Positions 37,614 through 46,614 of a stretch of DNA of 64,000 bases are shown one piece after another. The DNA is from Myxococcaceae bacterium (GTDB lineage Bacteria; Myxococcota; Myxococcia; Myxococcales; Myxococcaceae). The notes under the pieces were generated by a model. That model had not been told where the DNA came from. It ran no database searches and worked only from the letters and a program-made list of their open reading frames with translations. Location of the stretch: positions 1 to 64,000 of the forward strand of contig JADGRA010000062.1 in assembly GCA_017881265.1 (NCBI GenBank). Direction: 5' to 3'. Both the position numbers and the translations under genes were made by a program. Position 1 is the first letter of the stretch. Each line of letters opens with the position of its first letter.

Positions 37614-38585
37614 ATGGACATCCCCCTGCCCGACGCCTTGGCACGTCTCAGCTGGGGCGAGAACTTGCGCCTGGTCGAGGTGCGCGGCCGCTGCCCGCTG
37701 CTAGAGCGGGTGGGCCGGCTGGTGCCCGGGGAGGCGCTTTCGGCCGCGCTCGACGTGGAAGAGGGCCGGGCCCGCCGGCTGGACGCGCTGGCGCTGCAGG
37801 GCGGTGGGGTGGACTTCCTCCGGGTGGGGAGCGCGGAGGGCGGAGGCTGGGTGCGGCTGTCGCTGCTGTCGGCCGATGGCCTGCGCCACGCCTGGGTGCT
37901 GGACCTCGATGCCGTGCTGCACCAGGCGCCGCCGGTCCAGCTCTCGCGTCTGTCGTCGGCCCTCAGCCATGAATTGCGCAACCCGCTGTCCAGCGTGAAG
38001 CTCTCGGTGCAGACGCTGGCCAGAAACCCGGACCTGTCGGCGCGCGACCAGCGGCGGCTCACCATCGCCGAGCGGGAAATCCGCACCCTCGAGCGGTTGC
38101 TCACCATGCTGGCCGAGTACGCCCGGGACCGGCCGGCGACGGTGGAGACGGTGGGGTTGCGCGAACTGGTGGTCCAGGCCGTCGAGGCCATCTCCTTCGA
38201 GCTGCGGGGCCGCCAGCAGGCGGTGCAGGTGGACGCCCCGGAGGGCCTTCCGCCGGTGCGGGCCGACGCCCACCGCACCGGCCCGGTGCTCTCGCAGCTC
38301 CTCCTCAACGTCGCCGCCGCCCTCCCCGAAGGCTCGGCAGTCGAGGTGCAGCTCCGCCCCCGGCCCGGCGGCGGGGCGCTGCTGACGGTGCGCGACCCGG
38401 CCGCCACGCTGTCAGCCGAGGAGCAGGCCCAGGCCTTTGACCCGTTTGGGTCCAGGCTGGCCCGGGGCGCCGGGCTGTCCCTGGCCGCGCTTCGCCAAGT
38501 CCTGCTGCACCAGGAGGGTGGGGCCGAGGTGCACACGGACGAAAAGCCTGGCACCCTCTTCACCCTGGCGTTTGCCCCTGGCTAA
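37614..38585 (+). CDS. sensor histidine kinase
   Basis: ALSHELRNPLSSVKLSVQTLAR H-box, QLLLNVAAALPEGS N-box, GAGLSLAALRQVL. Confidence 0.88.
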   Translation: MDIPLPDALARLSWGENLRLVEVRGRCPLLERVGRLVPGEALSAALDVEEGRARRLDALALQGGGVDFLRVGSAEGGGWVRLSLLSADGLRHAWVLDLDAVLHQAPPVQLSRLSSALSHELRNPLSSVKLSVQTLARNPDLSARDQRRLTIAEREIRTLERLLTMLAEYARDRPATVETVGLRELVVQAVEAISFELRGRQQAVQVDAPEGLPPVRADAHRTGPVLSQLLLNVAAALPEGSAVEVQLRPRPGGGALLTVRDPAATLSAEEQAQAFDPFGSRLARGAGLSLAALRQVLLHQEGGAEVHTDEKPGTLFTLAFAPG

Positions 38586-38604
38586 CGCGTCCCTCCCCTT
38601 CCCC

Positions 38605-40035
38605 ATGTCTCCCCCCCGCCCCAGCGACACCCTGCTCATCGTCGACGACGACGTGTCGCTGCTCGAGACGCTGACGCTGCACTTCGAGGAGGTGGAGCGC
38701 CAGGGGGAGCCGCGCTTCCACGTCGTCACCGCCACCACCGCCGAGGCGGGCCTCCGGGCGGCGAGCGCGAGCTCTCCCTCCCTGGTCATCCTGGACATGA
38801 TGTTGCCCGACCGGAGCGGGCTGGACCTCATCGAGGAGATGCGCGAGCGCTGTGGGGACGCGCCCATCATCCTCGTCACCGCCTACCACGACATGGAGTC
38901 CACCATCCGGGCGATGAAGCTGGGAGCCTTCGACTACGTGCACAAGCCCTTCCCGGACCCCGGCGTCCTGGACCTGGTGGTGGAGCGGGCGCTGCAGGTC
39001 CGGCAGCTGTCCCGCCGGGCGCTGGCGGCGGCGGCCGGCGTGCCGGCGGCGGCGCGTCTGGGTGACATCGTCGGCCGGACGCCCGTCATGCAGGCGCTGG
39101 TGAAGGAGATTGGACGGGTCGCCGCGGCGACGCGGGCCTCGGTGCTCATCACCGGCGAATCCGGGACCGGCAAGGAACTGATTGCCCGGGTCATCCACAA
39201 CTACAGCTACGACGAGCCCCGGCCCTTCGTCGGCATCAACTGCTCGGCGATTGTGGACACGCTGCTCGAGTCGGAGCTCTTCGGGCACGAGCGGGGGGCC
39301 TTCACCGGCGCGGTGGCCCTGAAGCCGGGGAAGTTCGAGCTGGCCGAGGAAGGCACCATCTTTCTCGACGAGATTGGTGACCTGTCCCTGCCGCTGCAGG
39401 CGAAGCTGCTGCGCGTGCTGCAGGAGCGGGAATTCGAGCGGGTGGGCGGTGTGAAGCGCCTGCCGCTGGGGGCGCGCGTCATGGCCGCCACCCACCGGGA
39501 CCTTGAGACGGAAGTCCTCGCCGGCCGCTTCCGGGAGGACCTCCACCAGCGGCTGAAAGTCATCACTCTGCACGTCCCGCCATTGCGGGAGCGCCCGGAC
39601 GACATCCCGGCGCTGGTGCAGGCGCTGCTGGAACGGATTAACGAGAAGGTGCACCAGCGCGTCAACCGAGTGCCGCCCGAAGTCCTAGAACACCTGCAGG
39701 CCCTCCCCTGGCGGGGCAACATTCGGGAACTGGAAAACGTCCTCACCCGCGCCGTGGTGCTGGCCCCGGCGGACGTGCTGTTGGCCGAGCACCTGCCGCC
39801 GCTCGAGCCCGCGCCCCGCGCCTCTGCGCCTTCCGCAGACTGGCCGGCGGAGGGCGCGCTGCCCACGCTGGCCGAGGCCGAGCGCCTCCTCATCTCGCGC
39901 GCGCTGACGCAGACCCGCGGGCACAAGGGCAAGGCCTGCCAGATGTTGGGCATCAGCCGCCCAACCCTCGAGCGCAAGCTGGCCAAGTACGAACTCCAAG
40001 AAACGTTTGCTCGCCGCCTGAAGACCGTCTCCTGA
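38605..40035 (+). CDS. NtrC-family sigma54-dependent response regulator
   Basis: receiver LLIVDDD/VILDMMLPD/K; GESGTGKELIARVIH; ELFGHERGAFTGAV; Fis-type HTH at C-terminus. Confidence 0.95.
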   Translation: MSPPRPSDTLLIVDDDVSLLETLTLHFEEVERQGEPRFHVVTATTAEAGLRAASASSPSLVILDMMLPDRSGLDLIEEMRERCGDAPIILVTAYHDMESTIRAMKLGAFDYVHKPFPDPGVLDLVVERALQVRQLSRRALAAAAGVPAAARLGDIVGRTPVMQALVKEIGRVAAATRASVLITGESGTGKELIARVIHNYSYDEPRPFVGINCSAIVDTLLESELFGHERGAFTGAVALKPGKFELAEEGTIFLDEIGDLSLPLQAKLLRVLQEREFERVGGVKRLPLGARVMAATHRDLETEVLAGRFREDLHQRLKVITLHVPPLRERPDDIPALVQALLERINEKVHQRVNRVPPEVLEHLQALPWRGNIRELENVLTRAVVLAPADVLLAEHLPPLEPAPRASAPSADWPAEGALPTLAEAERLLISRALTQTRGHKGKACQMLGISRPTLERKLAKYELQETFARRLKTVS

Positions 40036-40050
40036 GAGACGCTGTCAGGG

Positions 40051-40061
40051 CAGTGACACTG
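40051..40061. promoter_or_regulatory. perfect inverted repeat CAGTG-A-CACTG
   Basis: direct inspection; intergenic between NtrC-type and Crp/Fnr-type genes. Confidence 0.45.
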
Positions 40062-40074
40062 TCCCCGCAGAATT

Positions 40075-40087
40075 GAACGAAACGTTC
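40075..40087. promoter_or_regulatory. perfect inverted repeat GAACG-AAA-CGTTC; second AAACGTT at 40098-40104
   Basis: direct inspection; candidate operator upstream of the Crp/Fnr-type gene. Confidence 0.45.
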
Positions 40088-40170
40088 AGTTTGTACAAAA
40101 CGTTACAACCCTGGATGAGGTAATTGCGCAAACTCTGCGTCAACCCCTCGAAGTTGCGACCCGGGTGTGG

Positions 40171-40186
40171 TGGCATACCCCTTGGA
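40171..40186 (+). promoter_or_regulatory. weak sigma54-like -24/-12 element TGGCATACCCCTTGGA
   Basis: matches TGGCAYN5TTGCW except GC to GG at -12; very close to the annotated start. Confidence 0.3.
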
Positions 40187-40199
40187 AGCGAGTGTTCGC

Positions 40200-40919
40200 A
40201 TGCTGACTCAACCGCTGGGTTCCAACGTGGTGTCTCCCTCCACTCCTTCGGGAATGTTGGTGTCCTCCCGCCGGCCGGAGGCAGGCCGTCCCGCCCCGCT
40301 GCTGGAGGGGGCGGTGCAGACATTTCCCCACCAGGCCGTCATCTACCGGCCGGGCGAGCCGCTGCAGACGGCGTACTTCGTCAAGACGGGGCGGGTGCGC
40401 CTGATGCACCTCGGACGCAATGGGCGGGCCGCCGTCTTCGCCATCCTCCGGCCGGGCGACGTCTTCGGCGACGTCTTCCGTCCGGAGGGTTCCACAGCGG
40501 ATGAGATGGCCGTCGCCGGGGGCGAGGTGGGGCTGTCGGCGCTGGAGGGCCGGACGCTGCGGGCGCAGCTGGAAGCCGAGCCGGCCCTGGGTGTCGAGTT
40601 GGTGCGGGCCTATGCCGAACAGGTCCGCGGCCTGCGCGCCCGCGTCCTCGGGCTCACCTTCAAAGAAGTGCCGGCGCGGCTGGCGGAGACCCTCCTCAGC
40701 GTGGCCGAGGCCCACGGCGAGCGGTGCGCGCACGCCGGGGAGACGGACTTGCGCGGGATTACCCAGCAAGACCTGGCCGACCTGGTGGGCGCCTCGCGCT
40801 CCTTCGTCTCGACGCTCGTCAACGAGTTGAAGCGCGAGGGCATCCTCGGCAACGTCGGCCGGGTGCTGTGCATCCGCGACCAGAAGGCGCTGCGCCGGCT
40901 GGCGGCCGCAGAGGCCTAG
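40200..40919 (+). CDS. Crp/Fnr family transcriptional regulator
   Basis: cNMP-binding fold YRPGEPLQTAYFVKTGRVRLMHLGRNGRAAVFAILRPGDVFGD and HTH ITQQDLADLVGASRSFVSTLVNELKREGIL. Confidence 0.92.
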   Translation: MLTQPLGSNVVSPSTPSGMLVSSRRPEAGRPAPLLEGAVQTFPHQAVIYRPGEPLQTAYFVKTGRVRLMHLGRNGRAAVFAILRPGDVFGDVFRPEGSTADEMAVAGGEVGLSALEGRTLRAQLEAEPALGVELVRAYAEQVRGLRARVLGLTFKEVPARLAETLLSVAEAHGERCAHAGETDLRGITQQDLADLVGASRSFVSTLVNELKREGILGNVGRVLCIRDQKALRRLAAAEA

Positions 40920-40995
40920 GCCGTAGCCGTTAACGCGGCCCGGCGAGATTTTTTGGGCGCCACTGGGCCGTCGCCGTGTCAGGTTGGGAGGAGCC

Positions 40996-42852
40996 GTGGC
41001 GCCTTCCACGTCCCTCCTCAGCGCCTCGACGCCTTCGGTGGCCGAAGCACACGCCGCCGAGGTCGCCTCGAGGCGGGCGCTCGCCGAGGCCCTCGACCGG
41101 CGCATGGCCCGCGTGGCCAACGGGCGCGCCGCCACCTTCCTCGGGGCGGCCGTCCTCACCGGCCTGGCCATCTTCGAGCGGGCGCCGGCGGCTGCCTGGG
41201 GCGGTGCCGCCGCATGCGCGCTGGCCTACGCCCTGCTCGCCATCAACCATGCGCGGCTGCTCGCGCGCGAGCGGCGGGCCCGCGCCGAGGCGGACTGGCA
41301 CCAACGTGCGCTGGCGCGCCTGGACGGCACCTGGCCCACGGCGCTCCTCTCCAAGGGCGAGCGCTTCGTGGACGCGCACCACATGTACACCTCGGACTTG
41401 GACGTCTTCGGCCCGGGCTCCCTCTTCCAGTGGCTGGACGAGACGGCCACCGGCGCGGGTGAGGAGCTGCTCGCCGCATGGCTGCGGGCGTCCGCCCCGG
41501 CGCCGGACGTCCAGGAGAGACAAGACGCGGCACGGGAGCTGGCCCTGCTGCCGGACGTCCGGCGGGACCTGGCGGTGGCCGGGCGTCTGGCGGCGGCCGG
41601 TCGGCCGAGTCCTCGGGCCTTTCTTGCCTGGGCCGAGGGCCCACCCCGGCTCGGGCACCTCGGCTGGGCCCGCCCTTTGGCCTGGGCCCTGCCCGCCATC
41701 ACCCTGACGACCGCCGTCCTGGCCTCCTTCGGCGTCGTGCCGCGCCTCGTCCCGTGGCTGGCGGTGGCCGCGCAGCTGGCCGTGGTGGGCCTCACCCGGC
41801 GCAGCCTGGCCGAGGCCTGGGGCAGCCTCGCCCTGGCCGAAGCCGGGGGCGCCACGCTGGGCCGGTCCTTCCGCCGGCTGGAGAAGGTGCACTTTCACTC
41901 GCCGCTGCTGACCCGGCTGACCTCGGGCCTCTCCCCGCCGGGAGCGCCGGTGAGTGCGCGTATGCGCCAGTTCGCCCGTCTCCTCGGGCTGGCCGAGGCG
42001 CGCAGAAACCAGCTGCACCCGGTGGTGCACTTGCTGACGCTGTGGGACGTGCACGTCCTCACCCGGCTGGAGGACTGGCGCCAGTCCAACGGTGGCCTCG
42101 TCCGCGGCTGGCTGGAGGCGCTGGCCCAGGTGGAAGCCCTCTGCTGTCTCGGCAACGTGACGGCGGACCATCCGGAATTCCACTTTCCCACGGTGGACAC
42201 GGGGCCGGCCCACCTGTCCGCCACCGGGCTGTGGCACCCGCTGCTGCAGAAGGCCGTCCCCAATGACGTGGAGCTACCGCACGAGGGCTTCCTCCTCCTC
42301 GTCACCGGCTCCAACATGTCCGGTAAGTCCACCCTGCTGCGCGCCATGGGCGTGAACGCGGTGCTGGCCCTGGCCGGCGGTCCGGTGGCGGCGGAACAGC
42401 TGAACGTGGGTCCGCTGCAGGTGGTGACCAGCATGCGGGTGCAGGACTCCCTGTCGGCGGGCGTCTCCTTCTTCCACGCCGAGGTGCTGCGGCTGAAGGC
42501 GGTGCTGGAGGCGGCGGCGGCCGCACCGGGGCACGCGCTGGTGCTACTGGATGAGATTCTCCTCGGCACCAACTCCGGCGAGCGCCGCGTCGCCTCGCGG
42601 GAAGTGCTGCGGCTTCTCCTCGAGGCCCGCGCGCTGGGCGCCGTCACCACCCATGACCTGGCCCTGGCCCGGCTGGAGACGGAGCACCCCGGCAGGCTGC
42701 GGGCGGTGCACTTCCAGGACCATGTCGAGGATGGGCAAATGCGCTTCGACTACCAGCTGCGCGAGGGCGTCGTGCGCACTACCAACGCGCTGCGGCTGAT
42801 GCAGCAGGCCGGCATCCCGGTGCGGGCGCACCCACCCGGGGAGGGAAGCTAG
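40996..42852 (+). CDS. MutS-family ATPase with N-terminal transmembrane segments
   Basis: VTGSNMSGKSTLLRAMGVNAVLALAGGPV, LVLLDEILLGTNSGER, GAVTTHDLALA; hydrophobic segments in N-terminal half. Confidence 0.88.
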   Translation: MAPSTSLLSASTPSVAEAHAAEVASRRALAEALDRRMARVANGRAATFLGAAVLTGLAIFERAPAAAWGGAAACALAYALLAINHARLLARERRARAEADWHQRALARLDGTWPTALLSKGERFVDAHHMYTSDLDVFGPGSLFQWLDETATGAGEELLAAWLRASAPAPDVQERQDAARELALLPDVRRDLAVAGRLAAAGRPSPRAFLAWAEGPPRLGHLGWARPLAWALPAITLTTAVLASFGVVPRLVPWLAVAAQLAVVGLTRRSLAEAWGSLALAEAGGATLGRSFRRLEKVHFHSPLLTRLTSGLSPPGAPVSARMRQFARLLGLAEARRNQLHPVVHLLTLWDVHVLTRLEDWRQSNGGLVRGWLEALAQVEALCCLGNVTADHPEFHFPTVDTGPAHLSATGLWHPLLQKAVPNDVELPHEGFLLLVTGSNMSGKSTLLRAMGVNAVLALAGGPVAAEQLNVGPLQVVTSMRVQDSLSAGVSFFHAEVLRLKAVLEAAAAAPGHALVLLDEILLGTNSGERRVASREVLRLLLEARALGAVTTHDLALARLETEHPGRLRAVHFQDHVEDGQMRFDYQLREGVVRTTNALRLMQQAGIPVRAHPPGEGS

Positions 42853-44609
42853 TGGCCCGACGCGACCCGCACTCTTGGGCAGACGAGGCCCAGCCTCGAC
42901 AGCAGCACCTGCGCTGGACGGCCCGGGTGGACTTCCCCGGCCGGCGCCTGATGGGCACCGCCGAGCTGCGCTTTGACCGCGGCGGGACGGCGGTGGACCT
43001 GGACACCCGCGGGCTGGAGGTGGACGCCGTCACCACCCCGGCCGGCGCCGCGCTGGCCTTTACGCTCGGCCCCGCCGACGCGGTCCTGGGCACGTGCCTG
43101 CACATCCAGCTTCCGGCGGATGGGGCCCACTGCGTGGTGCACTACCGCACCGGCGAAGGGGCCAGCGCGCTCCAGTGGCTGAGCGAGGCGCAGACCACCT
43201 CGCAGCGCTCGCCCTTCCTCTACAGCCAGTGCCAGGCCATTCACGCGCGCTCGGTGGTGCCGCTGCAGGACAGTCCGCGCTTCCGCCTCACCTATGAGGC
43301 GGCCGTCACCGCCCCGGCGGAACTGCAGACGCTGATGGCCGCGAGTTCGGTGGACCGGACGGAAGCGGGCGCCGAGGCCACCGGACGCTGGGCCATGCAG
43401 CACCCCATTCCGCCGTACCTCTTCGCCTTCGCGGTCGGCGCGCTGCAGAGCCGGGACCTCGGGCCACGCAGCCGCGTGTGGGCCGAGCCCGAGGTCCTCG
43501 ACGCCGCGGCGTGGGAGTTTGCCGGGGTGGACGGGATGCTCACCCAGGCGGAGCAGCTGCTCGGCCCGTACGTGTGGGGACGCTTCGACGTCCTCGTCCT
43601 GCCGCCCTCCTTCCCCTACGGCGGCATGGAGAACCCCACCCTCACCTTCCTCACCCCCACCGTCCTCGCCGGCGACCGAAGCCTCGTCAACGTGCTGGCG
43701 CACGAGCTCGCGCACAGCTGGACGGGCAACCTCGTCTCCAATGCCTCAGCCGAGGACTTCTGGCTGAACGAGGGCTTCACCGTCTTCGTCGAGCGCCGGT
43801 TGCTGTCGGTGCTGGAAGGCCCGGAGGCCGTGGCCCTGCACGCGGCCGTGGGGCGCCAGTCCCTGGACGACGCGGTGGCCGGCTTCCGCAGCCGGCCGGC
43901 CCTCACCCGGCTGCGCACGCACCTTCAGGGCGTCGACCCGGACGACGCCTACAGCCAGGTGCCCTACGAGAAGGGCTACCTCTTCCTTCGCGCGCTGGAG
44001 GACGCAGTGGGCGCCGTCCCCTTCGATGCCTTCCTCCGGCGCTACCTGCACCGCTTCGCCTTCCAGAGTCTCACCACCCAGGAGTTTCTCGACTTCCTGC
44101 AGGCGGAGCTCCCGGAGGCCTTCGCCCGGGTGGACGTCCCGGCCTGGGTGGACGGAGAGGGGGTGCCTGCTGGCGCCCCGTCACTGGCCAGCGCCAGGCT
44201 GGCCGCGCTGAAGTCGTTCGGCCTGCAGCTGCCGGAGGCCGCCGAGGCCCGTACCTTCCGGCCGCTCGAGTGGCAGGTGTACCTGGGGCGGCTGCCGCGG
44301 CCGACGCCCCGCGCCACGGTGGAGGCGCTGGACGCGGCCTACAAGCTCACCGCCTCCCGCAACCCGGACGTCCTGGTCGCCTGGCTCGTCCCTGCGCTGT
44401 CCGCCGGACACGCCCCGGCACTGGCACGCACCGAGGCTTTCCTGGGCGAAGTGGGTCGGATGAAGTACCTGAAGCCCCTCTACGCGGCGCTGCTGGCCCG
44501 GGAGGACACACGGGCGCGGGCCGAGGCCTGCTTCCAGCGCTACCGCAGCCGCTACCACGCCATCGCCGCAGCGGGCATCGAGACGCTGCTTCGCCGGCGC
44601 GCGGGTTAG
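42852..44609 (+). CDS. M1 family metallopeptidase (aminopeptidase)
   Basis: GGMENPTLTFLTPTVL, VLAHELAHSWTGNLVSN, WLNEGFTVFVERR; GTG start overlapping previous stop. Confidence 0.93.
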   Translation: MARRDPHSWADEAQPRQQHLRWTARVDFPGRRLMGTAELRFDRGGTAVDLDTRGLEVDAVTTPAGAALAFTLGPADAVLGTCLHIQLPADGAHCVVHYRTGEGASALQWLSEAQTTSQRSPFLYSQCQAIHARSVVPLQDSPRFRLTYEAAVTAPAELQTLMAASSVDRTEAGAEATGRWAMQHPIPPYLFAFAVGALQSRDLGPRSRVWAEPEVLDAAAWEFAGVDGMLTQAEQLLGPYVWGRFDVLVLPPSFPYGGMENPTLTFLTPTVLAGDRSLVNVLAHELAHSWTGNLVSNASAEDFWLNEGFTVFVERRLLSVLEGPEAVALHAAVGRQSLDDAVAGFRSRPALTRLRTHLQGVDPDDAYSQVPYEKGYLFLRALEDAVGAVPFDAFLRRYLHRFAFQSLTTQEFLDFLQAELPEAFARVDVPAWVDGEGVPAGAPSLASARLAALKSFGLQLPEAAEARTFRPLEWQVYLGRLPRPTPRATVEALDAAYKLTASRNPDVLVAWLVPALSAGHAPALARTEAFLGEVGRMKYLKPLYAALLAREDTRARAEACFQRYRSRYHAIAAAGIETLLRRRAG

Positions 44610-44638
44610 CGCAACGAAAAGGCGGACCCACAAACGAG

Positions 44639-44685
44639 TGCGCCCGCCCCAGGCCTTGGGGAATTCCCCAAGTCGGGCGGGCGCA
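44639..44685. terminator. bidirectional terminator-like hairpin between convergent genes
   Basis: outer stem TGCGCCCGCCC/CGGGCGGGCGCA around palindrome CTTGGGGAATTCCCCAAG (44655-44672). Confidence 0.7.
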
Positions 44686-44704
44686 ACACTGCAGGCGCTG
44701 GCTA

Positions 44705-44923
44705 CTACCGGCCGAATGCGTCCAGCGCGGACTCCGCACAGCCCGGGCCGTTGTCCGCATCCGCATCCGCGGTGGGCTGCGTGTCCGCCGAGGCGACCTC
44801 GACGGCGGCGGTCGCGGCCTCGGCCACCGCCTGGCCTTCGGCATTGGCCTTCGCGCAGCCGGCCAGGGCAAACAGGGCAACCGACATCACTGACATCCAA
44901 CCCAGCTTCTTCCAGTCGTTCAT
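44705..44923 (-). CDS. small predicted lipoprotein (copy A)
   Basis: MNDWKKLGWMSVMSVALFALAGC lipobox; C-terminus DNGPGCAESALDAFGR; near-identical N-terminus in copy B. Confidence 0.8.
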   Translation of the reverse strand: MNDWKKLGWMSVMSVALFALAGCAKANAEGQAVAEAATAAVEVASADTQPTADADADNGPGCAESALDAFGR

Positions 44924-45221
44924 GGCGTCCTCCCGTTGAACCACGCGGCAGGTGCATCGCAAGGACGGTGCCAGCCGGCGATACGTGAGATTGCCGCGGG
45001 TTGCGCGGCACCAACGGGAAAACCGGTTGCGCCGCGCGCACCTCCTACATGCGGCGAGTAGCCGCGGCTGCACCGGGGGGCATGTGCGACAGGGCACCAG
45101 CGCGCGCGGGGGCAGCCGGGGCCCTCAGTGCGCGCAGGCCACAGGTCCCAGGTACGACATCTCCCTCTTCGGTGGGCGTGGCCCAGCGCGCGGCGTCGGA
45201 CGCTGGCGACAGCACAAATGG

Positions 45222-45258
45222 CTGCGCCCGCACAGCCTTTCGGGCCGTGCGGGCGCAG
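45222..45258. terminator. terminator-like hairpin downstream of lipoprotein copy B
   Basis: perfect 12-bp stem CTGCGCCCGCAC/GTGCGGGCGCAG. Confidence 0.65.
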
Positions 45259-45272
45259 CGGTGCGGGGTCAG

Positions 45273-45497
45273 TTAATCCTGCGGCGTGGAGTCGAGCAGG
45301 GACTCCGCACACCCCGGCCCATTGTCGGCCTCGCCGTCCGAGGTGGGCTGCTGGTCCGCCTGGGCCGCCTGCACGGCGGCGGGGCGCGCCTGGTCCTCCG
45401 TCCGGCTCTCGGCGATCGCCCGGTTACACCCGGCCAGCGCAAACAGAGCAAGCGACATCACCGACATCCAACCCAGCTTCTTCCAGTCGTTCAACAT
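45273..45497 (-). CDS. small predicted lipoprotein (copy B)
   Basis: MLNDWKKLGWMSVMSLALFALAGC; C-terminus DNGPGCAESLLDSTPQD. Confidence 0.8.
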   Translation of the reverse strand: MLNDWKKLGWMSVMSLALFALAGCNRAIAESRTEDQARPAAVQAAQADQQPTSDGEADNGPGCAESLLDSTPQD

Positions 45498-45709
45498 GAC
45501 GTCCTCCCATCAAACTACGCAGGAGGTGCATCGCAAGGACTGGGCCGCAGGGCCGATGCCTGAAGCTGCCGCGGGTTGCGCGGCGGCGAGGGGAAAACCT
45601 GTTGCGGCGCGGGCTACACCGACATGGGGGCGGTAGCGGCGGCTGCACCGGGGTGGCGGTGCGAGCTGTGCCCCGACTGTCTCACCCGCCCGGCGCCGCT
45701 GCCGTCCCC

Positions 45710-46396
45710 TCACGACAGCTTCGGGTACCAGTCCGCCCCCCGGCCCTCGGGGGTCAGGTCGAGGACATTCCACAGCGGCCACATCAGGTCGATGTGCCGC
45801 GGGTTCTGCCCGGGGTCGCTGGGCGCGAAGGCCAACTCGGAGCTGTAGAAGTGGTGGACGCGCCCGTCGCGCTTCACGAAGGTGTGGATGACGCTGTTCT
45901 GAGAGCCGTCCTCTGCGTCCCCGTGATAGTCGCGGTTGAAGGCGTTCTTCTGCGAGGACAGCAGGCGCAGGTTGCGCCAGGGCCGGGCGCGCGCGAAGTC
46001 ACGAAGGCGCTCGATGGGAGACTTCGCCACCACGGCGAGATTCACCCGCTGTTCCAGGTGGCGGGCATTGCCGTCCAGCCCGTCGAGGAAGCTGCTGCAC
46101 ATGGGACAGGCGTGGTCCATGTCCTGGCTGAACATGAAGCTGTAGACGACGAGGGTGTCCTTGCCGGGCGTGAACAGTTGCGACAGCCGCACCGTGCGCG
46201 TGGGCGCGCGGTCGTTGTAGTCGCGGGGCCCCTCCTCGAAGACGTAGTCCTCGGGGACCGGCCCCCCCAGCGGCAGACGTCGCCGCGCGGCGGCCACCGC
46301 CTCCACCTGCCGGCGCAAGTCCTCCTCGGTCTTCAGCAACGCCGTGCGGGCGGCCCGGTATGCTGGGGATTCGCCTGGAAAGTGAAGGGCTGCCAT
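45710..46396 (-). CDS. DUF899 family (thioredoxin-like) protein
   Basis: YSFMFSQDMDHACPMCSSFLDGLDG, RNLRLLSSQKNAFNRDYHGDAEDG, VHHFYSSELAF, WPLWNVLDLTPEGRG. Confidence 0.92.
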   Translation of the reverse strand: MAALHFPGESPAYRAARTALLKTEEDLRRQVEAVAAARRRLPLGGPVPEDYVFEEGPRDYNDRAPTRTVRLSQLFTPGKDTLVVYSFMFSQDMDHACPMCSSFLDGLDGNARHLEQRVNLAVVAKSPIERLRDFARARPWRNLRLLSSQKNAFNRDYHGDAEDGSQNSVIHTFVKRDGRVHHFYSSELAFAPSDPGQNPRHIDLMWPLWNVLDLTPEGRGADWYPKLS

Positions 46397-46614
46397 GGGG
46401 TCCTCCAGTCGCTGGTGGGCGAGAGTCTGACGCGCTCGGGTGGCCTCCGGGGCTACCCGAAGGTTGTAACCGTCCAAAACCACACGCTCGTGCGCTTCCT
46501 GCCCGGGGCAGGGGCGAGGGCCCATCACGAGCGGTCCTTCCGAAATGCTGTCACAAGAAGGCCCCCCGAAGACATGGGCTTCTGGACGCCGTACCCCACC
46601 AGAGGATGCTCGCC

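Noticed and set aside
36491-38563. 690-aa ORF antisense to the histidine kinase and overlapping the amidohydrolase
   Set aside because: Low-complexity Arg/Ser/Pro-rich translation, no motifs.
40930-42237. 435-aa ORF antisense to the MutS-like gene
   Set aside because: Shadow ORF; composition typical of antisense high-GC frames.
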